From: an uncultured Blautia sp.
GTDB lineage: Bacteria; Bacillota; Clostridia; Lachnospirales; Lachnospiraceae
DNA length: 18,904 bases
NCBI GenBank assembly: GCA_937893675.1
Contig: CALBGI010000065.1
Coordinates: 1-18,904, forward strand
Direction: 5' to 3'
Every line of letters begins with the position of its first letter. Position 1 is the first letter of the stretch. Positions 1 through 7,198 of this stretch are shown piece after piece. The notes beneath the pieces were generated by a model. It searched no databases and was not told where the DNA came from. It saw nothing but the letters and a program-made list of their open reading frames with translations. Made by a program: the position numbers and the translations under genes.

Positions 1-15
1 AATATGATAAAAGAA

Positions 16-50
16 AAGCCCGGGCTTTTGCCTGGGACTTTGTCTACAGT
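16..50 (-). terminator. Possible terminator of the YesL-radical SAM-DUF4364 operon
   Basis: Read on the minus strand, CCCAGGC, an AAAA loop and GCCCGGG form a short GC-rich stem with one A.C mismatch, followed by TTTTCTTTT. It lies just beyond the end of the DUF4364 gene. Read on the plus strand the same stem pairs fully with one G.U pair but has only a weak T tract, so minus-strand termination is the better reading. Confidence 0.45.
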
Positions 51-53
51 CTG

Positions 54-89
54 AATGGAGGAGCCTATAAAAGCTCCTCCATTATTTTT
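54..89 (+). terminator. Hairpin terminator, convergent with the DUF4364 gene
   Basis: An 11-bp perfect inverted repeat (54-64 with 73-83, 8-nt loop) is followed on the plus strand by ATTTTT. It overlaps the last codons of the minus-strand DUF4364 gene. It probably ends transcription of a plus-strand gene lying left of the window, and may slow transcription from the minus strand as well. Confidence 0.6.
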
Positions 90-577
90 GTATAGATGTT
101 CTGGCATTTATCGGGCCAGTTTTTGCAGATGGCTTTGGCTGCGTCCTGACTGGGCGCTGTGAAGGTCAGATCCAGGACTGCCGCGTTGTTTTCCACAATC
201 TGGCAGCGCACGGCATAGCTGCCCTGGCCTGTGGGGTAAACATCCGCAGGGGTGAGAATGCGCTCCTGAATTTCCCGGCCCTTTTCCCGCAGATACTGGC
301 GCACCTCGTTCTTGATTTCCGAAGAAAGCTCGTCGGCGAAGTATTTCAGCGTATCGCGTCCATCCTCAGAAAGCTGGTAGTAAGAGGTGTTTGAAACCGT
401 GTGCATGGTGACAAGCTCTGCTTCCAGCAATTCGGAAATTGCCTGCTGCAGCTGAAAATATCCGGTGTACTCCCGCTCCAGGATAAACTCGGAAATCTGA
501 GAGTTGCTGAGAGACCCTTCTGCATTTTTCAGCATATACAGGATGATCAATTTGTAAAGCGTAAATGGTGCAGCCAT
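65..577 (-). CDS. DUF4364 family winged-helix protein
   Basis: This encodes 170 residues and matches by eye the DUF4364 family, common in Clostridia and of unknown function. The N-terminal 80 residues look like a winged helix: FTLYKLIILYML, then a SQISEFIL helix, then a recognition region and an LLEAELV/YYQLSEDGR wing, as in PadR/MarR-like repressors. The C-terminal half holds a small alpha/beta domain. The start is supported by an AGGAGG 6 nt upstream of ATG. It is the last gene of a minus-strand operon, 13 nt after the radical SAM gene. The fold suggests DNA binding, but no target can be read from the sequence. Family assignment is fairly sure; function is not known. Confidence 0.85.
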   Translation of the reverse strand: MAAPFTLYKLIILYMLKNAEGSLSNSQISEFILEREYTGYFQLQQAISELLEAELVTMHTVSNTSYYQLSEDGRDTLKYFADELSSEIKNEVRQYLREKGREIQERILTPADVYPTGQGSYAVRCQIVENNAAVLDLTFTAPSQDAAKAICKNWPDKCQNIYTKIMEELL

Positions 578-590
578 GGATGTCCTCCTA

Positions 591-1514
591 TTATGGTTGG
601 TAAAGTCTTCCCTGATAAGCGCCGCGTTCCTTCATGGTGTGGTGAAGAGAATTTAAAACCTCCCGCTTGCGGCTGGCCCACAGGGGTGCAATGAGAAGAT
701 TTTTGGGACCATCGCCTGTGACCCGATGAATCACCAGATCCGGACGCAGATGTTCCAGACATGCTGTCAGTATATCCAGATATTCTTCTTTTGTGTACAC
801 AGAGAAGCGGTTTTTGAGATAGTCCTCTGCCAGATCCGTGCCGCGAAGAACATGGAGAAGCTGAAGCTTGATGCCCTGGATATCCTGGCCGTTTAAGTAC
901 TGCATGGTCGCAAGGATATCCTGCCTTGTCTCAGAGGGAAGTCCCAGAATCGTGTGGACGATCACCTCAATGTGTTCCCGCCTGAGAGCGGCTACTGCTT
1001 TTTCAAAGCACGGAAGAGCATAGCCCCGGCGGATGTAGCTGGCTGTGCTTTCGTGCATGGTCTGGAGGCCAAGCTCTATCCAGACAGGTTTTTGACGATT
1101 CAGGCGGGAGAGAAGCGCGATCACATCTTCCCCCAGGCAGTCTGGTCTTGTGCCGATGGACAAAGCCACAACAGCGGGGTGCCGGATGGCCTCTGTAAAA
1201 ATGTTTTCCAGATAGGAAACCGGCGCATAGGTGTTGGTGTATGCCTGAAAATACGCAATGTATTTTTCGATGGGACGTTTGGCCGAAAGCTGCGCGATCT
1301 GGCTTTCGATCTGTTCTGTGATGGAGAGCTCCCTGCTGGCGGCAAAGTCTCCGCTTCCGCCGGCGCTGCAGAAAATACATCCGCCGCTTCCCAGTGTGCC
1401 GTCCCGGTTGGGACAGGACATGCCGCCGTTTAAGGTGACCTTGTAGACCTTTTCGCCAAAACGTTCCCGCAGCATGTAATCCAGAGAGTGATATGGTTTG
1501 CCAAGCCAGTTCAT
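591..1514 (-). CDS. TIGR01212/YhcC-type radical SAM protein
   Basis: This is a 307-residue radical SAM enzyme of the YhcC/TIGR01212 type, which binds a [4Fe-4S] cluster and cleaves S-adenosylmethionine. The cluster cysteines are C34, C46 and C49, spaced CX11CX2C within CPNRDGTLGSGGCIFC. This departs from the usual CX3CX2C but is characteristic of this family. Further support is ALSIGTRPDCL, WIELGLQTMHE and VHTILGLPSET, the Elp3-like barrel segments. The substrate is not established from the sequence. The ATG overlaps the stop of the upstream YesL-like gene as ATGA (1511-1514), so translation is probably coupled. DUF4364 follows 13 nt later. Length is normal for the family. Confidence 0.92.
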   Translation of the reverse strand: MNWLGKPYHSLDYMLRERFGEKVYKVTLNGGMSCPNRDGTLGSGGCIFCSAGGSGDFAASRELSITEQIESQIAQLSAKRPIEKYIAYFQAYTNTYAPVSYLENIFTEAIRHPAVVALSIGTRPDCLGEDVIALLSRLNRQKPVWIELGLQTMHESTASYIRRGYALPCFEKAVAALRREHIEVIVHTILGLPSETRQDILATMQYLNGQDIQGIKLQLLHVLRGTDLAEDYLKNRFSVYTKEEYLDILTACLEHLRPDLVIHRVTGDGPKNLLIAPLWASRKREVLNSLHHTMKERGAYQGRLYQP

Positions 1515-2188
1515 GAATGCTTCTCCGCGGCGGGAAGCGCTGGGGAAGCTTCTTCCTCCTCTTTGGGAATATAGTTGTCAAAGATTTTGGAAAAAAAATG
1601 TCCGTTGATAAATGCGATCAATGCGCCGCCCAGCAGGATAAAGATCATCAGCAGAGTCGCCTGCATCTGCAGGTTGGGGATCAGCAGGATGCCGAAGGGG
1701 AGCACGGTGATGACAAGCTCCAGTATGGTGTAGGGCAGATGGCGGATCGCCATGAGCAGGGAATTCTTGAATACAGCGGTGATGGGGTTGTAAAATTTTG
1801 CCAGCACAGGATAGATATACATGTACATCATGGCCAGCAGGAAGGCCAGCACCATGAGAAGATACTGCAGGACCTTGGCAGTGACTCCGCCGATTGCGGG
1901 TATGAGCCGAAAATCTACATACAGGATCGCAGTGGTAGCCAGCAGGATCAGGTTGATGATAAGCCCCTGACGGAAATTCTGTTTAAAAGATTTGAAAAAG
2001 CTCCGAATAATATAAGATTCTTCGTTGCGTGCCATTTTCAGAGTGACGTAGTGGAGGGCAGTAAGCGCCGGGCCGATGGTGACGACGGGGATACAGCACA
2101 CCAGAAACACCAGGTTCAGGATGAGCAGATCCGCAATGCGGCCCATGGCCTGGAAAAATTTGTTGTCCATGCTAAAAAAACGATTCAT
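1511..2188 (-). CDS. YesL-like DUF624 membrane protein
   Basis: This encodes a 225-residue integral membrane protein resembling YesL/DUF624. About five hydrophobic segments can be read: near residues 17-45, 75-97, 105-130, 145-172 and 178-200. The N-terminal MDNKFFQAMGRIADLLILNL and the CCIPVVTIGPA stretch with small-residue turns are typical of the family. YesL relatives often sit near sugar-uptake genes, but there are none here, so the role is unknown. The ATG is preceded by AGGAG. It is the first gene of a three-gene minus-strand operon and overlaps the radical SAM start by 4 nt. The C-terminus is acidic and Ala/Pro-rich, probably cytosolic. Confidence 0.85.
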   Translation of the reverse strand: MNRFFSMDNKFFQAMGRIADLLILNLVFLVCCIPVVTIGPALTALHYVTLKMARNEESYIIRSFFKSFKQNFRQGLIINLILLATTAILYVDFRLIPAIGGVTAKVLQYLLMVLAFLLAMMYMYIYPVLAKFYNPITAVFKNSLLMAIRHLPYTILELVITVLPFGILLIPNLQMQATLLMIFILLGGALIAFINGHFFSKIFDNYIPKEEEEASPALPAAEKHS

Positions 2189-2306
2189 AGTGGGTCTCCT
2201 TTTGCTTTATAGCAGATGTAAGTATAGAATGTCTGACGGTTTACAAAGGCACAAGTCCACCTATGCGCAGGCGCGGCGTGGCTTATGGCTTTGCAGCCCT
2301 GGCACT

Positions 2307-2335
2307 AGTATAACGAATCCCGGCAAAAAAAGCAA
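2307..2335 (-). promoter_or_regulatory. Candidate sigma-A promoter of the YesL-radical SAM-DUF4364 operon
   Basis: On the minus strand there is TTGCTT (2335-2330), a 17-nt spacer and TATACT (2312-2307). It would give a leader of about 110 nt before the YesL-like gene. A second TATACT at 2226-2221 lies nearer the gene but lacks a well-spaced -35. Confidence 0.5.
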
Positions 2336-2372
2336 ATAGGAATCCTGGCTGTACGGAAAGGAAAAAAAGAGA

Positions 2373-2378
2373 TATAAT
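2373..2378 (+). promoter_or_regulatory. -10 element of the PHP-domain gene
   Basis: A perfect TATAAT lies 37 nt upstream of the PHP gene start. The -35 region at a 17-18 nt distance (around 2349-2355) matches the consensus poorly, so only the -10 is marked. Confidence 0.5.
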
Positions 2379-2414
2379 AAAGCAACAGCATAAACAAAGA
2401 GAGGATGAAACAGC

Positions 2415-3137
2415 ATGAGTTATCAACATGTTTTGGATCTGCATACCCACACCATTGCCAGTGGACATGCCTACAATACCCTGCGGGAAATGGCGAAGGC
2501 GGCTTCGGATAAGGGGCTTGCGCTTCTTGGTATCACGGAGCACGCTCCCAAAATGCCGGGAACCTGCCATAATTTTTATTTTCATAACCTGAAGACAGTG
2601 CCCCGGCAGATGTATGGGATCGAGCTTTTGCTGGGAAGTGAAGTCAATATTCTTGATGCAAAAGGAACCCTGGATTTAAGCGAGCGCGAGCTTCGTGGAA
2701 TGGATGTGGTGATCGCCAGTCTCCATATCCCCTGTATGAAGCCCGGAACGGCAGCGGAGAATACCAGCGCCTATCTGGGCGCGATGAAAAACCCTTACGT
2801 GAATATCATCGGGCATCCCGATGACGGAAGATACGAGGTAGATTACCGGGCGCTGGTAGAAGGGGCAAAAGAATACGGCAAGGTGCTGGAGCTGAACAAC
2901 CATTCGCTTCTGCCGGAATGCTTCCGCCAGAATGCCAGGGAAAATGATATAAAAATGCTTCGCCTGTGTATGGAGTATCAGGTTCCGGTGATCTGCGGAA
3001 GCGATGCACATTTTGATACTCTCATCGGAGAGTTTTCCTGCGCGGAGGCGCTTCTGGAAGAGTTGAAATTTCCGCAGGAGCTGGTTCTCAACCGAAGCGT
3101 AGACGCGCTTCGGGGATACGTGAACCGGGAATTGTAA
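2415..3137 (+). CDS. YcdX-like PHP-domain phosphohydrolase
   Basis: This 240-residue protein is a PHP-domain metal-dependent phosphatase of the YcdX type. The metal-site residues are visible in order: H10 and H12 (LDLHTHT), H18, H43 (ITEHAP), E76 (GSEVNI), H104 (SLH), H134 (GHPDD), and D197/H199 (GSDAH). This is the full set expected for a trinuclear zinc site. The physiological substrate is not known from the sequence; the family hydrolyses phosphate esters. The ATG has GAGAGG upstream and a TATAAT further up. It is transcribed divergently from the YesL operon and is followed by YerC with its own promoter, so it is probably monocistronic. Length is usual for the family. Confidence 0.9.
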   Translation: MSYQHVLDLHTHTIASGHAYNTLREMAKAASDKGLALLGITEHAPKMPGTCHNFYFHNLKTVPRQMYGIELLLGSEVNILDAKGTLDLSERELRGMDVVIASLHIPCMKPGTAAENTSAYLGAMKNPYVNIIGHPDDGRYEVDYRALVEGAKEYGKVLELNNHSLLPECFRQNARENDIKMLRLCMEYQVPVICGSDAHFDTLIGEFSCAEALLEELKFPQELVLNRSVDALRGYVNREL

Positions 3138-3151
3138 GAGAAAGCACAGGC

Positions 3152-3165
3152 TATTGCCGGCAATA
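3152..3165. repeat. Perfect 14-bp palindrome downstream of the PHP gene
   Basis: TATTGCCGGCAATA is a perfect palindrome between the PHP gene stop and the YerC promoter. It has no loop and no adjacent T tract, so it may be an operator or a weak stem. No role is assigned. Confidence 0.35.
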
Positions 3166-3199
3166 AGTTTACAATTCTGCTTATTTTTCAGAAAAAGAC

Positions 3200-3228
3200 T
3201 TGCCTCTTGCGATTTAGCGTGTTAAAAT
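3200..3228 (+). promoter_or_regulatory. Sigma-A promoter of the YerC-like gene
   Basis: TTGCCT (3200-3205), a 17-nt spacer and TAAAAT (3223-3228) make a good promoter. The -10 sits downstream of the in-frame ATG at 3207, which argues against that ATG as the start and for 3276. Confidence 0.7.
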
Positions 3229-3275
3229 ATTATTTGAAAAAAGCAATGAATTTGTTTTTCAAAGGAGCAGGGAAT

Positions 3276-3578
3276 ATGAGCAAAAAAATCAGGACAGAAG
3301 CAGTGGATCATTTGTTTGATGCGATTCTTTGTCTGAAGAACAAGGAGGAGTGTTACACATTTTTCGAGGATGTGTGTACGATCAATGAACTTCTTTCTCT
3401 GTCACAACGTTTTGAAGTTGCAAAAATGCTGATGGATAAGCGCACATATCTGGATATTTCAGAGAAAACAGGTGCTTCCACAGCGACGATCAGCCGTGTA
3501 AACCGTTCATTGAATTATGGGAATGACGGATATGAAATGGTTTTTGAGAGAATGGAACAAAAGAACAAAGAAAAATAA
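3276..3578 (+). CDS. YerC/YecD-type TrpR-like DNA-binding protein
   Basis: This encodes 100 residues of the YerC/YecD family, small all-helical proteins with a TrpR-like fold. The central LLSLSQRFEVAKML and the helix-turn-helix YLDISEKTGASTATISRVNR are diagnostic, with the second holding the recognition helix. The start at 3276 follows AAAGGAG. An in-frame ATG at 3207 would add 23 residues but lies upstream of the promoter -10, so it is rejected. The family is presumed to regulate transcription; no ligand or target is evident. The gene stands alone between its promoter and a strong terminator that it shares with the convergent DUF1836 gene. Confidence 0.9.
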   Translation: MSKKIRTEAVDHLFDAILCLKNKEECYTFFEDVCTINELLSLSQRFEVAKMLMDKRTYLDISEKTGASTATISRVNRSLNYGNDGYEMVFERMEQKNKEK

Positions 3579-3590
3579 AGAAAGCTTCAA

Positions 3591-3644
3591 AGGGCTGTTT
3601 TTGGAAGCCGCATGCATGTGCATTCCAAAAACAGCCCTCTTTTA
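3591..3644. terminator. Bidirectional terminator between YerC and DUF1836
   Basis: A perfect 16-bp inverted repeat (3591-3606 with 3623-3638) encloses a 16-nt loop containing GCATGC. On the plus strand it is followed by CTTTTATTT. On the minus strand it is followed by an AT-rich tract with TTTCTTTATTTTT. It starts 12 nt after the YerC stop and 3 nt after the DUF1836 stop. Confidence 0.9.
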
Positions 3645-4262
3645 TTTCTCCTTCTTTGAGCCGGGAGCAGAAGATTCCGGGCGCAGATCGTCGATAAGGC
3701 GTTCGATGTAGGTTTTTTTCATGTAGACATCAAAGCTTAAAAGGCAGATGAAGGAAAACTTCTGAAGGAAGTCCTTGTCCTCGGGAGCCGCATCGGAAAA
3801 GGTGCCGGAGGCGGCCTCATACCGCTGTTTAAGATCTTTTTGGAGTTCCTCCAGCTGAGATTTCTCCAGACGGAACACTTCGTTGTAAATATAGGTCAGA
3901 TCCTGTTCGCCGCTGGAATTAAAATACTTTTCCGTAACAGGCTGAAGAAGCGTCTGGATATCTCCGATGGAAAGAATATTTTTGAAATAATAAATAAAAA
4001 TCAGCATGAGAAGGTGCTCACGGGTATAGCGTTTCTTTTCCGGGGGCGGAAGCAGCTTGTTTTTGGCATAATTGTTGATCATGGTCTTGGTGAGGATCTT
4101 GTCCTCCGGATAGCGTTTGGTGGAGGAAAGCTGGGATTCCATAAAGGTTGTCACCTGATCCATGTAAAGATTGATGTTGGGCAGATCCTCAGGCTTTATA
4201 TAGTCAATTTTGGAAATATCGTCTAAAATCTGTTTCAGCAGGTCATTCATACTGCTTGTCAT
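3642..4262 (-). CDS. DUF1836 domain protein, putative MerR-like regulator
   Basis: This 206-residue protein matches the DUF1836 family of Clostridia, related to MerR-type winged helices. The segment ILTKTMINNYAKNKLLPPPEKKRYTREHL (about residues 55-85) is the characteristic core: a helix, a short turn rich in Pro, then KKRYTREH, the analogue of the MerR wing. A hydrophobic helix (LLMLIFIYYFKNILSI) follows. The C-terminal half is helical and may serve dimerisation or ligand binding. The start is supported by AGAGGTG at correct spacing; a second ATG 4 codons later is possible. It has its own near-consensus promoter and converges on YerC. Target genes are unknown. Confidence 0.85.
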   Translation of the reverse strand: MTSSMNDLLKQILDDISKIDYIKPEDLPNINLYMDQVTTFMESQLSSTKRYPEDKILTKTMINNYAKNKLLPPPEKKRYTREHLLMLIFIYYFKNILSIGDIQTLLQPVTEKYFNSSGEQDLTYIYNEVFRLEKSQLEELQKDLKQRYEAASGTFSDAAPEDKDFLQKFSFICLLSFDVYMKKTYIERLIDDLRPESSAPGSKKEK

Positions 4263-4282
4263 GTAGCATCACCTCTGGATTT

Positions 4283-4311
4283 ATTATATAGTTTTAAATA
4301 CTACTTGTAAA
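4283..4311 (-). promoter_or_regulatory. Near-consensus sigma-A promoter of the DUF1836 gene
   Basis: On the minus strand TTTACA (4311-4306), exactly 17 nt, then TATAAT (4288-4283). It lies about 20 nt upstream of the start codon, giving a very short leader with the ribosome-binding site. Confidence 0.8.
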
Positions 4312-4337
4312 CGTTTTTTTTGCCTTTTTTTTAAAAT

Positions 4338-4351
4338 CGAACGTTTTTTCG
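4338..4351 (+). promoter_or_regulatory. Candidate LexA (SOS) box upstream of the helicase
   Basis: CGAACGTTTTTTCG matches the Gram-positive LexA consensus CGAAC-N4-GTTCG at 9 of 10 fixed positions (G to T in the right half). It ends 8 nt before the -35 of the helicase promoter. The right half lies in a T-rich stretch, so chance is possible. Confidence 0.4.
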
Positions 4352-4359
4352 ACAAGCGG

Positions 4360-4389
4360 TTGTGAGGAAGACGGCGGATGTGCTATACT
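4360..4389 (+). promoter_or_regulatory. Promoter of the PcrA/UvrD-type helicase
   Basis: TTGTGA (4360-4365), an 18-nt spacer and TATACT (4384-4389) with an upstream TG (TGC before the -10), so it is an extended -10 promoter. It lies about 25 nt before the ATG. Confidence 0.7.
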
Positions 4390-4414
4390 GAGGAAAAAAA
4401 CAGGAGAGAAATTT

Positions 4415-6646
4415 ATGAGCATATATGATACCTTGAACGCACCGCAGCAGGAGGCGGTGCGTCATACGGAAGGGCCGCTTCTGATTCTTGCGGGAGCGGG
4501 AAGCGGAAAGACCAGGGTGCTTACCCACCGTATTGCCTATCTCATTGAAGAAAAAGGCGTGAATCCCTGGAATATTCTTGCCATTACCTTTACCAACAAG
4601 GCTGCCCAGGAAATGCGGGAGCGCGTGGATAAGATCGTGGGCTTCGGAGCGGAGAGCGTCTGGGTGTCCACCTTTCACTCCGCCTGTGTGCGGATTCTTC
4701 GCCGGTACATAGAGCGGCTGGGATATGACAACAATTTTACCATTTATGATACCGACGATCAGAAGACGCTGATGAAGGATATCTGCCGCCGCCTGAACGT
4801 GGACACGAAGCTTTATAAGGAACGTTCTCTGCTGGCGCAGATTTCTCATGCCAAGGATGAGCTTGTGACACCGGATGAAATGGAGATGAATGCGGCCGGG
4901 GATTACAATAAAAAAAAGGTGGCGCAGGTTTACCGGGAGTATCAGGCTTCTCTTCGCAAAAACAACGCCCTGGATTTTGACGATCTGATCGTGAAAACCG
5001 TGGAGCTGTTTCAGAACTGCGATGAGGTGCTGCAGTATTACCAGGAGCGGTTTCGCTACATCATGGTGGACGAGTACCAGGATACCAACACCGCTCAGTT
5101 TAAATTTGTAAGCCTTCTGGCATCCCGGTACGAGAATCTGTGCGTGGTGGGAGACGACGACCAGTCCATTTACAAATTCCGCGGGGCGAATATCGGAAAT
5201 ATCCTGGGATTTGAGCGTGTTTTCACGGGCGCACAGGTCATCCGCCTGGAGCAGAATTACCGCTCTACGGGGAATATTTTGAGCGCGGCAAACGGGGTCA
5301 TCGCCAACAACACGGAGCGCAAGGCGAAAACTCTGTGGACGGAAAATGAAGAGGGAGAAAAGGTGCATTTCCGCCAGTTCATGAACGGCTATGAGGAGGC
5401 CGAATATGTGGTGGGAGAGATTGTGAAGAACCAGCGGGAGGGGCGCTGCCGCTACAGCGACTGTGCGATCCTGTATCGGACCAATGCCCAGTCCCGCCTG
5501 TTTGAGGAGAAATTTCTGCTGGCAAATGTGCCTTACAAAATTGTGGGCGGCGTGAATTTTTATGCCCGCAAGGAAATCAAGGATCTTCTCTGTTATCTCA
5601 AGACGATTGACAATGCAAGGGACGATCTGGCTGTGCGCCGCATTATCAATGTGCCGAAACGCGGGATCGGCGCGACCACCATCGGAAGAGTGCAGGATTA
5701 CGCAGAGGAGAGGGGGATAAGCTTTTTTGAGGCGTTGTGCCGGGCGGGGGAGATTCCTTCGATCGGGCGCAGTCTCTCCAAGCTGGAGGGGTTCGCAGGC
5801 TTCATCAAGGCGCTCAAATCCAAGGCAGAGGCCTACACGGTGCAGGAGCTTCTGGAGGAGGTCATTGACCTTACGGAATATGTAAAAGAGCTGGAAGCGG
5901 AGGATACAGAGGAATCCCGTGCGCGCATCGAAAATATCGACGAGCTGATCTCCAAGACCGCGTCCTATCAGGAGGCTATGGAAGAGGAGGGACAGCCGGC
6001 AACGCTCTCCGGATTTTTGGAGGAGATTGCTCTGGTGGCGGATATTGACAGCGTGGATCCCAATCAGGACTACGTGCTGCTCATGACGCTTCACAGCGCC
6101 AAGGGCCTGGAATTTCCAAGAGTTTATCTGGCCGGAATGGAGGATGGGATTTTTCCCAGCTACATGACCATTACCGCAGACGACAGAAGCGAGCTGGAGG
6201 AGGAGCGGCGGCTTTGCTATGTGGGCATCACGCGCGCCATGAAGGAGCTCACCCTGACTGCGGCGCAGCAGCGGATGATCCGGGGAGAGACGCAGTATAA
6301 TAAGGTATCCCGGTTTGTGCGGGAAATCCCCAGGGAGCTGGTGGATTTGGGACACACCATTCAGGAAAAGAAGCCGGTCATTTCCAGGGAGAACGCTTTG
6401 GGCGGCGCCTATGCGCAGATGAAGCTGGCTTTCCAGGGCGGGACTTTTCGCCCGAGAGAGTTCAAGGTGACAAAAGCAGCCGCTCTTGAATACGGCGTGG
6501 GTGATACCGTGCGGCATGTGAAATTTGGCGTTGGCATTGTAAAAAATATTGTGGAAGGCGGCCGGGACTATGAGGTGACGGTGGACTTTGACAAGGCCGG
6601 AGTCAAAAAGATGTTTGCAAGTTTTGCCAAACTGAAAAAAATCTGA
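4415..6646 (+). CDS. pcrA: PcrA/UvrD-type superfamily 1A DNA helicase
   Basis: This encodes 743 residues, the usual length for PcrA/UvrD, a 3'-5' ATP-dependent helicase in excision repair, replication and removal of RecA or RNA polymerase. All SF1 motifs can be read: Walker A AGAGSGKT (26-33), motif Ia ITFTNKAA, motif II DEYQDT (219-224), motif III GDDDQSIYKFRGA (246-258), motif IV LEQNYRST, motif V LMTLHSAKGLEF and motif VI CYVGITRAM. The last 55 residues (VGDTVRHVKFGVG onward) form the PcrA Tudor-like domain that contacts RNA polymerase. The start has AGGAGAG upstream. A candidate LexA box precedes the promoter. No ligA follows, unlike in Bacillus. Confidence 0.95.
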   Translation: MSIYDTLNAPQQEAVRHTEGPLLILAGAGSGKTRVLTHRIAYLIEEKGVNPWNILAITFTNKAAQEMRERVDKIVGFGAESVWVSTFHSACVRILRRYIERLGYDNNFTIYDTDDQKTLMKDICRRLNVDTKLYKERSLLAQISHAKDELVTPDEMEMNAAGDYNKKKVAQVYREYQASLRKNNALDFDDLIVKTVELFQNCDEVLQYYQERFRYIMVDEYQDTNTAQFKFVSLLASRYENLCVVGDDDQSIYKFRGANIGNILGFERVFTGAQVIRLEQNYRSTGNILSAANGVIANNTERKAKTLWTENEEGEKVHFRQFMNGYEEAEYVVGEIVKNQREGRCRYSDCAILYRTNAQSRLFEEKFLLANVPYKIVGGVNFYARKEIKDLLCYLKTIDNARDDLAVRRIINVPKRGIGATTIGRVQDYAEERGISFFEALCRAGEIPSIGRSLSKLEGFAGFIKALKSKAEAYTVQELLEEVIDLTEYVKELEAEDTEESRARIENIDELISKTASYQEAMEEEGQPATLSGFLEEIALVADIDSVDPNQDYVLLMTLHSAKGLEFPRVYLAGMEDGIFPSYMTITADDRSELEEERRLCYVGITRAMKELTLTAAQQRMIRGETQYNKVSRFVREIPRELVDLGHTIQEKKPVISRENALGGAYAQMKLAFQGGTFRPREFKVTKAAALEYGVGDTVRHVKFGVGIVKNIVEGGRDYEVTVDFDKAGVKKMFASFAKLKKI

Positions 6647-6685
6647 GACGATTTTTCTTAAGATATGGTAAATTCCAAAGAAAAG

Positions 6686-6694
6686 TGGTATAAT
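6686..6694 (+). promoter_or_regulatory. Extended -10 promoter of the small membrane protein gene
   Basis: TGGTATAAT is a TGn plus perfect -10. The -35 region (TGGTAA, 17 nt upstream) is weak, as is usual for extended -10 promoters. It gives a leader of about 100 nt before the next start codon, containing a small CACTT/AAGTG hairpin at about 6700-6712. Confidence 0.65.
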
Positions 6695-6803
6695 AGGAAC
6701 ACTTCATAAGTGCAGGCCAAGCGGCGGCACAAGTTTGGTGAAGATCATGGAAATAATACCTGGCCGGTGGGCCACAGTGTAGGTAGAGAGGATGGTAAGA
6801 CTT

Positions 6804-7031
6804 ATGAATATCAAAATGGAAGAATTTCTGAATGCTTTAACAAAAAAAGAAGAGGAAAAACAGAAAAATACAGTCCTCTGGGTGCTGGCGATCATTGGTG
6901 CAGTTGCAGCGGTGGCAGGTATTGCGTTTGCTGTATATCGTTTTTTTGCTCCGGATTATCTGGAAGACTTTGAAGAGGATTTCGATGACGATTTCGACGA
7001 CTACTTCGAGGACGAAGAAGAGGAAAAATAA
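6804..7031 (+). CDS. Small single-pass membrane protein with polyacidic tail
   Basis: From the chosen ATG this is a 75-residue protein in three parts: a charged N-terminal helix (EEFLNALTKKEEEKQ), one transmembrane segment (about 24-45, TVLWVLAIIGAVAAVAGIAFAVY), then a tail made almost only of Asp, Glu, Phe and Tyr. Lysines before the segment suggest an N-in topology, which would put the acidic tail outside. I know similar small proteins only as conserved hypotheticals in Lachnospiraceae. The ATG at 6792 has AGAGG directly abutting it, too close for good initiation; 6804 is 12 nt from it, a bit far, so the start is uncertain. A strong terminator follows, so it is monocistronic. Confidence 0.7.
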   Translation: MNIKMEEFLNALTKKEEEKQKNTVLWVLAIIGAVAAVAGIAFAVYRFFAPDYLEDFEEDFDDDFDDYFEDEEEEK

Positions 7032-7053
7032 GCACTGCCTGTAAGAGGGTGAC

Positions 7054-7104
7054 GGGGGCTGCTGCGAAATCCGCCGATGGGCGATTTTGCACAGTCCCCT
7101 TTTT
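7054..7104 (+). terminator. Terminator after the small membrane protein gene
   Basis: The stem is GGGGGCTG (7054-7061) with CAGTCCCC (7092-7099). A second, inner stem of GCGAAATC with GATTTTGC sits on top. TTTTT follows directly. It is a clear rho-independent terminator. Confidence 0.85.
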
Positions 7105-7163
7105 GCTGTCGCGCATCCGAAGAAAGCTGCAGGCGGCAGGTATGGAAGGTATAACCGAAGGTT

Positions 7164-7172
7164 TGCTATATT
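7164..7172 (+). promoter_or_regulatory. Extended -10 promoter of rlmD
   Basis: TGCTATATT carries the TGn extension and a -10 with one mismatch, some 27 nt before the start. No clear -35 is seen. The same TGCTATAnT-GAG-AAAA context occurs before the helicase gene. Confidence 0.5.
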
Positions 7173-7198
7173 GAGAAAAACAGGAAATGAGGAGAATG

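Noticed and set aside
3207..3275. Longer YerC form starting at 3207
   Set aside because: The promoter -10 lies downstream of this ATG, and AAAGGAG correctly precedes ATG 3276.
4331..6517. Very long open frame on the minus strand opposite the helicase gene
   Set aside because: It is antisense to a complete, motif-rich helicase, has no ribosome-binding site and reads as His/Leu/Arg-rich low-sense protein. It arises from the codon bias of the real gene.
6695..6803. Structured leader as a riboswitch or small RNA
   Set aside because: Only a 5-bp hairpin and scattered GGCC pairings are visible. No known riboswitch core or SRP RNA motif is present.
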